NCBI GenBank assembly: GCA_028723425.1
Contig: JAQYEZ010000038.1
Span: 1 to 64,000 of the forward strand
Length of the DNA: 64,000 nucleotides
Direction: 5' to 3'
Source: Peptoniphilaceae bacterium
Lineage (GTDB): Bacteria; Bacillota; Clostridia; Tissierellales; Peptoniphilaceae
The translations under genes were made by a program, and so were the position numbers. Shown here piece by piece: positions 50,047 to 60,238 of this stretch. How positions within the stretch are numbered: the stretch's first letter is position 1; each line of letters begins with the position of its first letter. The notes under the pieces were generated by a model, which was not told the DNA's origin, did not search any database, and saw only the letters and a list, made by a program, of their open reading frames with translations.

Positions 50047-52776
50047 TTAACCTTTTTTGACTTGAGTTTTCTTTCTTTCTCTTTCAAGTCTTCTTCTTTC
50101 AGCTCTGGATAAATCTTCTTCATTTATCTTTTCAGTTCCTTGATCACTGGATTCTTCTTTTGGAACATTGACTTGTTTTCTTTCGATTCCTTGTCTGATT
50201 TGAACACTCATCATAAGTCTTATAGTTTCTTCTTGAATTTCTGATGTCATCTTTTCATACATTTCGAAACCTTCATTTGTGTAAGCTCTGACAGGGTCTT
50301 CGTTACCCATAGCTCTTACGCCTATTTCCTTACGCATTTGATCCATTGAATCGATATGTTCCATCCATTTTGTATCAATAACTCTTAAGAGAACAACTCT
50401 TTCTATTTCTCTCATGTTTTCACTACCAAATTTTTCTTCCTTCTCTTGGTACTTAGAAAGAGATGTTTTGTAAATATAATCTATTAATTTATCTTGGGTG
50501 AAATCATTTATATTTTCAAAATGTAATTCTTCAACTGGTAAAGCAAGGCTATTTAGGTAGTTTAATAAGGCTACCATTTCCCAATTTTCTGGTTTTACAT
50601 CAGGATTTGTAAATGAATAAACTGAAGTTTCGATAATATCTTTTAACATGCCTAAGATAGATTCTCTCATGTCTTCACCGAAAAGAACTTGTTTTCTTTC
50701 GTTATAAATAATGCCTCTTTGTTTATTCATAACATCATCGTATTGGAGAACTCTTTTTCTTGTTGCAAAGTTATTGGCTTCTACTCTTGTTTGTGCCTTT
50801 TCTATAGCTCTTGAAACCATTTTTGAAACTATTGGCTCATCCTCTGGGAAGTCATAAGAATCTACAAACTTGCTAACTGCTTCTCCACCATTTAATCTGA
50901 TTAAATCATCTTCAAGGGAAATGAAGAATCTAGATTTTCCAGGATCACCTTGACGGCCTGAACGACCTCTTAATTGGTTGTCTATACGTCTTGATTCGTG
51001 CCTTTCTGAACCAATTATATAAAGACCTCCAGCTTTTCTAACTTGCTCTGCTTCCTTGTCTATACCAGGTTTAAATTGGTTTTTGTATTGTCTATATTTT
51101 TTTCTTGCTTCTAGTATTTCTTGGTTGTCAGTTTCTGAAAAAGCATCTACTTGTTCAAGAACTTCATCAGCAATGCCTTCTCTTTTTAATTTTTGTTTAG
51201 CCATGTGATCAGCATTTCCACCAAGCATAATATCAGTACCACGACCAGCCATATTGGTAGCTATAGTGATAGATCCAAACCTACCTGCTTGAGCAACTAT
51301 ATCTGCTTCTCTCTCATGGTTTTTAGCATTTAATACTACATGAGGAATTTGATTTTTCTTTAATTCTTTGGAAAGTTTTTCTGAATTTTCGATGGAAACT
51401 GTACCAACAAGGATTGGTTGACCAGTTTGGTGAACCCTCTTTATTTCATCAATGATAGCATTAAACTTTCCTCTTTCATTAATATAAACATGATCTGGAT
51501 CATCAATTCTTTGTACAGGTTTATTGGTTGGAATTTCAACAACATCAAGTTTATATATTTCAGAAAACTCATCTTCTTCTGTTTTTGCTGTACCAGTCAT
51601 TCCTGATAACTTATCATACATTCTAAAGTAATTTTGGAAAGTAATTGTAGCAAGTGTTTTACTTTCTGCCTTAACTTCTACTCCTTCTTTAGCTTCTATA
51701 GCTTGGTGAAGACCATCAGAATATCTTCTACCATACATAATACGTCCTGTAAATTCATCTACAATTTGTACTTCACCATTAGTTACTACATAGTCTATAT
51801 CTCTTGTCATAGTAGTATTTGCCTTTAAGGCATTGTTAATATAGTGGGCTAGTTCCAAATGTTCAGGGTCTGAAAGGTTATCAATTCCAAAAAACTTCTC
51901 TGCCTTTGCTGTACCTTTTTCTGTTAGGTTAGAAGATTTTCTCTTCTCATCAACCAAATAGTCTACATCTTCTACAACAAACTCCCTATCAAATGGGTCT
52001 ATATCTGCATCTTCGTTTGGATCAAGTATTCTTCCTTCCAAAGTTTGAATAAACTCATTTGCTTTTACATAAGTATCTGTAGATTCTTCGCCTTGACCTG
52101 AAATAATAAGTGGAGTTCTAGCCTCATCAATAAGAATAGAGTCAACCTCATCGACTATAGCATAATGAAGACCTCTTTGTACCATGGAATTTTTATAAAT
52201 AACCATATTATCTCTTAGGTAATCAAAACCAAATTGGTTATTGGTACCATAGGTAATATCGCAAGCATAGTTTACTTGTCTTTCTGAGTTAGTTAGGCCA
52301 TAAAGTATACAACCTACACTTAGACCTAAGAAAGAGTAAATCTTACCCATCCACTCTTGGTCACGTTTAGCAAGATAGTCATTTACTGTTACTATATGAA
52401 CCCCCTTACCTTCCAAAGCATTTAAGTAGGCAGGCAAAGTTTCAACCAAAGTTTTACCTTCTCCTGTCTTCATTTCTGCAATCTGACCATTATGTAGAAC
52501 AATTCCACCCAACAATTGAACAGGGTAGTGTTTAAGTCCTATAACCCTATCACTTGCTTCTCTAACAACTGCAAATGCCTCAACCAACAAATCATCTAAA
52601 GTTTCGCCATTTGCTAATCTTTCTTTAAATTCATTAGTTTTATTTTTTAATTCTTCGTCTGTTAATTTTTGCATTTCTTCATCTAGTGCTAAAATTTGAT
52701 CAACAAGTTTTTGATTGTTGTCGATTTCTTTCTGACTAAATGATTTGAAAAAGTTAAATATTGCCAAATTTTTCAC
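50047..52776 (-). CDS. secA: Preprotein translocase ATPase SecA
   Basis: MKTGEGKTLVETLPAYL, DEVDSILIDEARTPLIISG. Confidence 0.98.
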   Translation of the reverse strand: MKNLAIFNFFKSFSQKEIDNNQKLVDQILALDEEMQKLTDEELKNKTNEFKERLANGETLDDLLVEAFAVVREASDRVIGLKHYPVQLLGGIVLHNGQIAEMKTGEGKTLVETLPAYLNALEGKGVHIVTVNDYLAKRDQEWMGKIYSFLGLSVGCILYGLTNSERQVNYACDITYGTNNQFGFDYLRDNMVIYKNSMVQRGLHYAIVDEVDSILIDEARTPLIISGQGEESTDTYVKANEFIQTLEGRILDPNEDADIDPFDREFVVEDVDYLVDEKRKSSNLTEKGTAKAEKFFGIDNLSDPEHLELAHYINNALKANTTMTRDIDYVVTNGEVQIVDEFTGRIMYGRRYSDGLHQAIEAKEGVEVKAESKTLATITFQNYFRMYDKLSGMTGTAKTEEDEFSEIYKLDVVEIPTNKPVQRIDDPDHVYINERGKFNAIIDEIKRVHQTGQPILVGTVSIENSEKLSKELKKNQIPHVVLNAKNHEREADIVAQAGRFGSITIATNMAGRGTDIMLGGNADHMAKQKLKREGIADEVLEQVDAFSETDNQEILEARKKYRQYKNQFKPGIDKEAEQVRKAGGLYIIGSERHESRRIDNQLRGRSGRQGDPGKSRFFISLEDDLIRLNGGEAVSKFVDSYDFPEDEPIVSKMVSRAIEKAQTRVEANNFATRKRVLQYDDVMNKQRGIIYNERKQVLFGEDMRESILGMLKDIIETSVYSFTNPDVKPENWEMVALLNYLNSLALPVEELHFENINDFTQDKLIDYIYKTSLSKYQEKEEKFGSENMREIERVVLLRVIDTKWMEHIDSMDQMRKEIGVRAMGNEDPVRAYTNEGFEMYEKMTSEIQEETIRLMMSVQIRQGIERKQVNVPKEESSDQGTEKINEEDLSRAERRRLERERKKTQVKKG

Positions 52777-52910
52777 CTCTAATTCTCTGTTTATCCTATC
52801 ATTTTATAAAAAATTATTCAATTACAAAATAAGATAAGCAAAACTTGTCAAATACTATAATAAAGTAAATCCCGTAATTTGTAAACTATTATTTTAAATT
52901 ATAGGCACTA

Positions 52911-52942
52911 AAAAATGCTAGCCCTAAAAACTAGCATTTTTA
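52911..52942 (-). terminator. Terminator of hpf
   Basis: aaaaatgctagccctaaaaactagcattttta. Confidence 0.8.
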
Positions 52943-52951
52943 TACTTAAAT

Positions 52952-53488
52952 TTATTTCATAGTTGGAATTATTTCACCATAATTTCCATCTTTTCTTTTA
53001 TAAACAACTCTTACTTGCATTTCTTGATCATCTAAAAATACGAAAAAGTCGTGATTTAATAGTTCCATTTGTAAAACTGCTTCTTCTTCGTTCATTGGTT
53101 TTACTGAAATTTCTTTAAATCTAACAATTTTACTGGTGGATTCTTTTTCTTCTTCTAAATCATCAGACAATGATTCAAATCTTATAGACTCTCCACTTTT
53201 CCTGTCTCTTTGGAGTTTGGTCTTATATTTTCTTATTTGTCTAACTAATGAATCTACAATCATATCCACAGAATCCATGAAGTCCTCTGATTTTTCTTCA
53301 GCTCTAAGAATTGTGCCACCCTTTAAATATATAGTTGATTCAACTTTTTTCTCTATACCCTCAACAGCAAGATTTACATCCATTTCTTCTTCATGGAAAT
53401 ACTTATCAAGTCTATCAAACTTTGCTTGGCACATCTCTTTTAAATCTTCAGTAACATTAATGTTTTTACCTCTTATATTAAGTTTCAT
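52952..53488 (-). CDS. hpf: Long-form ribosome hibernation promoting factor
   Basis: N-terminal HPF domain and C-terminal EEAVLQMELLNHDFFVFLDDQEMQVRVVYKRKDGNYGEIIP. Confidence 0.95.
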   Translation of the reverse strand: MKLNIRGKNINVTEDLKEMCQAKFDRLDKYFHEEEMDVNLAVEGIEKKVESTIYLKGGTILRAEEKSEDFMDSVDMIVDSLVRQIRKYKTKLQRDRKSGESIRFESLSDDLEEEKESTSKIVRFKEISVKPMNEEEAVLQMELLNHDFFVFLDDQEMQVRVVYKRKDGNYGEIIPTMK

Positions 53489-53604
53489 ATAGTTACCTCC
53501 TATCTTATTTTTTATATACCCCTTTCGTATTTGTGTAAACGTTTTTAATTTTATTAATTTATAAAAACAAGTATAGTAAAAAAGAATAAATTAAGGAGAA
53601 AATT

Positions 53605-55521
53605 ATGGACAAAACACAGCTAAAAGACATATTAAGCTATGAATTTATCAACAGCTTAGAAATTTCTGGTGACAAAAAAAATTTGGCTTATAAAACTACC
53701 AAGGCCAACGAAAAAGAAAATAGGTATGATACTTTTTTAAACTTACTTGACTTAGATAGTAAAAAATTTTATAGGATTTCAGATAATCCAAATATATCTA
53801 TTTTTACTTTTGACAAAGAGTCTAAACTTATTTTTAAGGAAAAAACTGATGATGAATATGACTATTTCTATAGTAAAGATTTATCTGCCCAAGTTGCAAG
53901 CCAAGCATTTAAAATTGATAAAAATGTTAGCAGTATAGAACACATAAAAGATAATGTATTTCTAATATTTGCAACTGATAAAAAATCAAAAGAAGATAAA
54001 GAAAAATCAGAAGATCAAGATAAGGTATTTAAAGAAGTTACTAGCCTACCTTTCTGGTTTAATGGACAAGGCTATCTAAAATTGGAAACTGTCGGTATTT
54101 ATTTATATAATAAAGATGAAAATAAACTAAAACATCTTATGACTTCAAATATAAATAATGACATATCTCTTCTAAAAATATCCGATGACTTAAAGAAATT
54201 AGCCTATACAAAAGCTATCTATAGCAATGGTTATAACAAAATTTATGAAGACTTATATATCTATGACCTAGAAAAAAATGAAGAAAAACTACTATTAAAA
54301 GAAAAATTCTCATATGCCTATATAAATTTCTATAAAGATGGTCTAGTATTTGTAGGATCTGATATGAAAAAGCATGGAATAAACCAAGATCCTTTTATTT
54401 ATAAGGTTGACTTTGAAGGAAATCTTATAAAAATTTCTGATGATAATTTTGATATAGACTTTGGTGTTTCTACTGGAACTGATGCAAGATTTGGTCATGA
54501 TACTACATTTAGACAAGAAAATGAAAAACTCTATTTTACAGCTACCAAAAATGAGGATTCTAAACTTTATTGCTTTAACCTAGAAACAGGAAAACTTGAT
54601 TTGCTAATTGAAGGTGGTCTTGAAAGCTTTGCCTTAGGAGATGATAAAATATATTATAGCAAGATGAGTAAAGATTCTCTTTGTGAAATTTATGAAGAAG
54701 GTAAGACTAAAGCCTTAGTTGAAAATAAAATTAAGACTCGCCTTGGAAAAATTGAAGAATTTTTCTTTGAATCAAATGGAGATAAATTAAGAGGTTATGT
54801 ACTACTTCCTACAGATTTTGATCCAAATAAAAAATATCCAACCCTATTAAGCATACATGGTGGACCAAAAACTGAATTTTCTGATATTTTCCACCATGAA
54901 CATCAAGTTTTTGCCAATGATGGTTATATAATAATCTATACTAATCCACACGGAGCAAGCGGCAATGGTGTCGCATTTTCTGATATCAGGGGTAGGTATG
55001 GAGAAATTGATTATGAGGATTTGATGAATTTTACAAATGAGGCAATAAAAAGATATCCTCAAATAGATACAGAAAATATGGGAGTTTATGGAGGATCTTA
55101 TGGTGGTTTTATGACCAATTGGATTATATCTCATACAGATAGATTTAAAGCTGCCAATGCCCAAAGATGTATATCAAACTGGATTTCCTTCTATGGAGTT
55201 TCAGATATAGGCTATTATTTTGCAAGCGATCAAACTGATTCAAATCCTTGGGATAGCCTTGATAAGATGTGGGAACTTTCGCCATTAAAGCATGCCAAGA
55301 ATGTAAAAACTCCAACTCTCTTTATTCATTCTGATATGGACTACAGGTGTCCTTTGGAACAAGGCCTACAAATGTATACTAGGATAAAATTAAATGGAGT
55401 TGAAACAAAAATGTTTATCTTCCATGGAGAAAATCACGAGTTGTCAAGGTCAGGCAAACCTAAAGGAAGAATAAAAAGACTTACAGAAATCAAAAATTGG
55501 TTTGATGGACATTTGAAATGA
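53605..55521 (+). CDS. S9 family (acylaminoacyl/prolyl oligopeptidase-like) peptidase
   Basis: GVYGGSYGGFMTNWI nucleophile elbow; C-terminal GENHELSRSGKP. Confidence 0.95.
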   Translation: MDKTQLKDILSYEFINSLEISGDKKNLAYKTTKANEKENRYDTFLNLLDLDSKKFYRISDNPNISIFTFDKESKLIFKEKTDDEYDYFYSKDLSAQVASQAFKIDKNVSSIEHIKDNVFLIFATDKKSKEDKEKSEDQDKVFKEVTSLPFWFNGQGYLKLETVGIYLYNKDENKLKHLMTSNINNDISLLKISDDLKKLAYTKAIYSNGYNKIYEDLYIYDLEKNEEKLLLKEKFSYAYINFYKDGLVFVGSDMKKHGINQDPFIYKVDFEGNLIKISDDNFDIDFGVSTGTDARFGHDTTFRQENEKLYFTATKNEDSKLYCFNLETGKLDLLIEGGLESFALGDDKIYYSKMSKDSLCEIYEEGKTKALVENKIKTRLGKIEEFFFESNGDKLRGYVLLPTDFDPNKKYPTLLSIHGGPKTEFSDIFHHEHQVFANDGYIIIYTNPHGASGNGVAFSDIRGRYGEIDYEDLMNFTNEAIKRYPQIDTENMGVYGGSYGGFMTNWIISHTDRFKAANAQRCISNWISFYGVSDIGYYFASDQTDSNPWDSLDKMWELSPLKHAKNVKTPTLFIHSDMDYRCPLEQGLQMYTRIKLNGVETKMFIFHGENHELSRSGKPKGRIKRLTEIKNWFDGHLK

Positions 55522-56444
55522 AATTAAAAAAGTTTAAATTTAAGGATTTTTTAAAAAATCTACTTAATAGAGTATTGGCCCATGACCTGTCGACTATGTC
55601 GGCGGCCATGTCCTACTACTATCTGTCGGCTTCCTTACCTCTATTGCTTGTTTTGACGAATTTAGTTGGCAAATATTTGGGAGGAAATAGGGATCTACTC
55701 TTAGAATTTGTAGAAATATTGCCAGGGCAAACTCAAGATATCATTATATATATAATAGATTCTTTTTTTAAATCGAAAAACTCAAGTTCACTTTCAGTAA
55801 TAACTTTAATTTTTGCGGTTTGGTCAGCATCAAAAGGAATTTTTAAACTTCTTGATTCCTTAAATGTAGCTTATGGTTTTGGCAAATTCAAATCAAGTAT
55901 TTATGAAAAAATTTTATCTTTTCTATATACACTAGTTTTAATTTTAATAGTAATTATTTTTATGACTATTAGAATTTATGGTCCTAAACTTATAGATACT
56001 ATTAATAATTTCCTAAATGATTTTGGCCTAAGTCCCTTAACAGATCAAGTGACTTTAATTTCAAGACTTATAAGTGGATTTCTACCACTAATAGTGATGT
56101 CAATTGCTCTTGCCCTTCTTTATAAGCTTGCTGCAAATAGAGATAAGAACTTCAACATAACTTTCAAACAAGGACTTGTAGGTGGAATATTTACTACCCT
56201 TGTAATCTATATAGGTTCTTTCATTTACTCATTCTTTTTGGATAATATTTCAAAAATGTCTGTGATCTATGGAACTCTAGCAGGAGTTTTATCTCTTTTT
56301 ATTTGGATAATGATTTTCTCATATTCCATAATATTAGGTGCAGAAGTTATAGCCGCTTTTATGGAGCAAAGAAAGGGTCTAATTAGAGATATACCAGAAG
56401 AAATCGAAGAAAATATACCTGATGGTATAAAGGATAGAATATGA
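55518..56444 (+). CDS. YihY/BrkB family inner membrane protein
   Basis: TMSAAMSYYYLSASLPLLL, six-TM pattern, IYGTLAGVLSLFIWI. Confidence 0.93.
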   Translation: MKLKKFKFKDFLKNLLNRVLAHDLSTMSAAMSYYYLSASLPLLLVLTNLVGKYLGGNRDLLLEFVEILPGQTQDIIIYIIDSFFKSKNSSSLSVITLIFAVWSASKGIFKLLDSLNVAYGFGKFKSSIYEKILSFLYTLVLILIVIIFMTIRIYGPKLIDTINNFLNDFGLSPLTDQVTLISRLISGFLPLIVMSIALALLYKLAANRDKNFNITFKQGLVGGIFTTLVIYIGSFIYSFFLDNISKMSVIYGTLAGVLSLFIWIMIFSYSIILGAEVIAAFMEQRKGLIRDIPEEIEENIPDGIKDRI

Positions 56445-56977
56445 AAAAAGAAATAAGAAGATATTTTTTAAATTTTAAACGTAGGCTTAATAAAAATATT
56501 AAAGATGAATATGACAAGAAAATATATGAAAATATAATAAACTCTGATTTATATAAAAATGCCACTTCAATTTTTATTTATCTATCTATGGATTATGAGA
56601 TTGACACAAGAGCCTTAATAAAAAAATCCTTTAAGGACGGCAAAAAAGTTTATGTCCCAAAAATTAGAAAAAAAATGATTATGGATGCTGTTCAAATAGA
56701 AAATATGGATCAAATAGTAAAAGGTGCTTATGATTTAGATACTGCAAGTGGAGATAATATAATAAAATCACCAGACCTTACTTTAGTTCCAGGGCTTTGT
56801 TTTGACGATAATAAGCACAGGGTGGGCTTTGGAGGAGCCTACTATGATAATTATATAGCTAATCATGATTCTATTTATATGGGCCTATTTTATAGCCAAT
56901 TAAAGATGGATAAGATACCTATAGAAGATCACGATCAAGTGCTTGATTATATAGTTACAGAAAATGGAATAATATAA
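56441..56977 (+). CDS. 5-formyltetrahydrofolate cyclo-ligase
   Basis: LTLVPGLCFDDNKHRVGFGGAYYDNYI. Confidence 0.92.
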   Translation: MKKEIRRYFLNFKRRLNKNIKDEYDKKIYENIINSDLYKNATSIFIYLSMDYEIDTRALIKKSFKDGKKVYVPKIRKKMIMDAVQIENMDQIVKGAYDLDTASGDNIIKSPDLTLVPGLCFDDNKHRVGFGGAYYDNYIANHDSIYMGLFYSQLKMDKIPIEDHDQVLDYIVTENGII

Positions 56978-56982
56978 TTTTA

Positions 56983-57020
56983 AAATGGATGCTACAAAAC
57001 TATTGCAGCATCCATTTTTT
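56983..57020. terminator. Terminator between convergent genes
   Basis: aaaatggatgctacaaaactattgcagcatccatttttt. Confidence 0.85.
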
Positions 57021-57029
57021 TGCTATCTA

Positions 57030-58490
57030 TTAAAAGAATTTTTCTTCAACTTCACTAACATTTATTCTTTTCTTTAAGATCAAAGATACTAATACATTAA
57101 TTAAAATATTTATGACAAAGGCCCACAAAAATCCTGGAATATTTAAGGGAGAAATATTCAATAGCCTAAAGACAAATAATACTATAACTCCCATTGTCAT
57201 ACCAAGACTAGCTCCTTCTTTTGAAGCATATTTCCAATAAAGCCCTAAGATAAAAGCAGGAGCAAGCTGAGCAAGACCTGTATAGGCAACATCTTGAACT
57301 ACTTGAACTAAGGCTTTTGGAGGTCTTATTGCTATTATAGAGGCTATAATTGCTATAAGGACAATGATTATTCTTGAAACTCTCATATTAGTTCGATTTG
57401 AAATCTTTTCTTTTTTGTTAAAGAAAATCAAGTCTTGAGATACTAGTTGTGCACAAGATAAGAGCATAGCATTTATAGTTGATAAACCTGCAGACATGGC
57501 AGCTGCCATTACAAGGGCTGCTACTATCCAACTGGTGTTTTCTATCATCATAATTGGTAGGACTTGGTCTGCTCTGTCCAAATTCCCCAACATATTATGA
57601 CCTGCTAAGCCAATAAATAAAGCTGAAAATCCAAAAATCAAAACTTGAGATACAGGCACACTTATAGCAGATTTTGCCAATGAATTTGTATCTTTTGCCA
57701 TAAGGGATTTTGACCAAATATATGGGCAAAGCCAAATTCCAAAAGGTAGGACTATAAATTGCATAAGCCAATAAGCATTGGTGTAAGTTCCTTGAGGGCC
57801 TGGTCTTGATAAAAGTTCTGGGGCAGAATTTCTTGTTGCTTGGAATAATTCAACAACTCCACCAAAAGGTTTGATTGCTATAATTGCAGCAACTACAATA
57901 CCTGCCATCAGAATTACTGCCTGAAAAGCATCCAAAAGGACAACCCCTCCAGCCCCACCTATCATTACATATAAAAGTGAAAAGACTACAGAAATCAACA
58001 GAGCAACTTTATAATTAAGAAGATCTCCAGTTATTATAGATAAGGCTGTGGCATTTCCTACATACTGCATAGATAAAAATATCAAAGTCATAAGTACAGA
58101 AATACTTGATGCCAAAATCTTTAAATATCCTGATTTAAATCTATCTTGGAAATAATCCCCTATAGACATATAGCCGTATTTTTTGGCCTGTTTTCTAATC
58201 TTATTTCCAAAATAAATAACCATGAAAGCAACCCAAACTTGGCTTAGAACAATTACAATATAAGAAATACCATGAGTATAGTACATGCCTGGTCCACCAA
58301 GAAAAGCAAAGGTTGATTGCATACCAGCTATCATTGTCAAAGCCATCAAAAGACCACCAACTCCCCTATTAGCCAAGAAAAAACTTTGAGTATCTGTTGA
58401 TTTTTTCTTTTTTGAATTTACTATAGTTACCCCTAGCATCAAACATAAGTAAATAACTACTATTAAAAAACTTGCTAAAGATTTATCCAT
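57030..58490 (-). CDS. Sodium:solute symporter (SSS family)
   Basis: SSS-type TM pattern, GGAGGVVLLDAFQAVILMAG. Confidence 0.92.
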   Translation of the reverse strand: MDKSLASFLIVVIYLCLMLGVTIVNSKKKKSTDTQSFFLANRGVGGLLMALTMIAGMQSTFAFLGGPGMYYTHGISYIVIVLSQVWVAFMVIYFGNKIRKQAKKYGYMSIGDYFQDRFKSGYLKILASSISVLMTLIFLSMQYVGNATALSIITGDLLNYKVALLISVVFSLLYVMIGGAGGVVLLDAFQAVILMAGIVVAAIIAIKPFGGVVELFQATRNSAPELLSRPGPQGTYTNAYWLMQFIVLPFGIWLCPYIWSKSLMAKDTNSLAKSAISVPVSQVLIFGFSALFIGLAGHNMLGNLDRADQVLPIMMIENTSWIVAALVMAAAMSAGLSTINAMLLSCAQLVSQDLIFFNKKEKISNRTNMRVSRIIIVLIAIIASIIAIRPPKALVQVVQDVAYTGLAQLAPAFILGLYWKYASKEGASLGMTMGVIVLFVFRLLNISPLNIPGFLWAFVINILINVLVSLILKKRINVSEVEEKFF

Positions 58491-58492
58491 TC

Positions 58493-58741
58493 TTAATCTT
58501 CCTCATCTTTCTCATTTTTTACAAAATCATGCGCAACTATCAAAACAAAAATCAAGTTTACAAACATCAATATCCACCAGTAAAAAAGTGGAAATGGTAA
58601 AAAGCCAAATATATAAGGTTCTGCTGATTTTGTAAAACTGAAGGGAATCATTGCCAATAGCAAAAGTACAATAAAAATTCCCATGATTATCTTATTTTTC
58701 TTCTTCATAATAGTCCTCATTTCTATAAATAATCTTTCCAT
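58493..58741 (-). CDS. DUF3311-like small membrane protein
   Basis: Two TM; LPFPLFYWWILMFVNLIFVLIVAHDFVKNEK, adjacent to SSS symporter; true start is probably an internal Met. Confidence 0.75.
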   Translation of the reverse strand: MERLFIEMRTIMKKKNKIIMGIFIVLLLLAMIPFSFTKSAEPYIFGFLPFPLFYWWILMFVNLIFVLIVAHDFVKNEKDEED

Positions 58742-59978
58742 CTACAAGTGTATATAAAACTAAGCCAAAAAGTAGTTTATCCTTAAATGGACTATTGGAT
58801 GACTTAGATTTAAACTTACTATATTTTACAAGCCTATCTTCATCAAAAATTACAAGATCTGCTGGATATCCTTCTTGCAAAATTCCTCCCTCAAGTCCTA
58901 TTAGCCTTGCTGGATTGTAGGACATTTTCTTTATAACTTCTTTTAAAGTTAAATATCCTGGCCTAACTAAATTTGTTATAGCCAAAGATAGAGCTGTTTC
59001 AAGTCCTATAATCCCACTTGGTGCTTTTCTTATGTCTTTTATATTTTTTTCTTCATCAGTGTGGGGAGCATGATCAGTTGCAATTACTTCTATGGTATCA
59101 TCTTGTAAGCCTCTTATTATTGCAAGTCTATCCTTTTCAGTCCTTAAAGGTGGATTCATTTTAGCAAGTGCTTTATGTTCAATTATGGCCTCTTCAGTTA
59201 AGCTAAAATGATGTGGAGTTGCTTCAGCAAAAATATTTGCCCCCATTTTTTTATAGGCTCTAACAAGCTCAACAGAATTAGCAGATGATATATGTTGTAT
59301 ATCTATTTTTGTTCCATAATGAAGAGCCAAGGCTCCATCTCTTGCTACCATAACATCTTCACTAACATTGGGTGCACCGTCTATACCAAGAGATTCTGCA
59401 ATTTTCCCCTTGTTAAAACCTGGATTTTTGATAAAAGACTTATCTTCTTCATGAAAACTTAATACAAGATCTAATTCTTTAGCTTTTTTCATAGCTTTTT
59501 TTATAAAATCTTGATTATCTAAGCCAACCCCATCATCTGTAAAGACCTTTGCCCCCATCTCTTTAAGAGTTTTCATATCTGTAAGTTCTTTTCCTCCAAA
59601 ATTTTTGGAGATAGCTGCAGCCGAATAAACTTTAATATCTTGTTTTTGCATTATTAAAAGAACTTCTTTCAAGGTATGTGGATTATCAATTACAGGCTTT
59701 GTATTTGCCATAGCAATTACAGATGTAAAGCCACCCCTTGCTGCTGCCATAGAGCCACTTTCTATAGTTTCCTTATGAGTCATGCCTGGTTGTCTAAAGT
59801 GGACATGCATATCTATAAGCCCTGGGCTTACAACCAAGCCTTTAGCATCAATTACCTGATCAAAATCTCCTTCTATCTTTTTTGCTATCTTTACTATCTT
59901 TCCATTTTTTATCAAAACATCTGCTATTTGGTCAAATCCACTAAGAGGATCTATAACTCTACCAGCCCTAATTAACAT
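58692..59978 (-). CDS. pyrC: Dihydroorotase (class I)
   Basis: SPGLIDMHVHFRQPGMTHKETIESG, ATDHAPHTDEEK. Confidence 0.92.
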   Translation of the reverse strand: MLIRAGRVIDPLSGFDQIADVLIKNGKIVKIAKKIEGDFDQVIDAKGLVVSPGLIDMHVHFRQPGMTHKETIESGSMAAARGGFTSVIAMANTKPVIDNPHTLKEVLLIMQKQDIKVYSAAAISKNFGGKELTDMKTLKEMGAKVFTDDGVGLDNQDFIKKAMKKAKELDLVLSFHEEDKSFIKNPGFNKGKIAESLGIDGAPNVSEDVMVARDGALALHYGTKIDIQHISSANSVELVRAYKKMGANIFAEATPHHFSLTEEAIIEHKALAKMNPPLRTEKDRLAIIRGLQDDTIEVIATDHAPHTDEEKNIKDIRKAPSGIIGLETALSLAITNLVRPGYLTLKEVIKKMSYNPARLIGLEGGILQEGYPADLVIFDEDRLVKYSKFKSKSSNSPFKDKLLFGLVLYTLVDGKIIYRNEDYYEEEK

Positions 59979-60181
59979 TTATCAATCCTTTCAATCTACT
60001 ATATTTGTAAAAGCCCTAAAAATTAGTATCAGATTAGCCTTTATAATAATTTTATCAAAACTAGCTTACTTTTTATTTCTACGATGAGTTAATCTTATCC
60101 ATTTTTCTATCCTTTTTAAATTATTGTGATATTTTCTTGTAAATATTGATAAATAATTTGAAACAAATCTAAACTTACTCA

Positions 60182-60227
60182 GAAAAAAGCTGCTGAAAAT
60201 ATTTTAATACTTCAACAGCTTTTTTAT
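60182..60227 (-). terminator. Terminator of serS
   Basis: aaaaaagctgctgaa...ttcaacagcttttttatt. Confidence 0.8.
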
Positions 60228-60238
60228 TGTATTGATTT

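Noticed and set aside
60060-60180. Open minus-strand stretch LSKFRFVSNYLSIFTRKYHNNLKRIEKWIRLTHRRNKK*
   Set aside because: No plausible start codon or RBS, short and AT-rich; likely chance.
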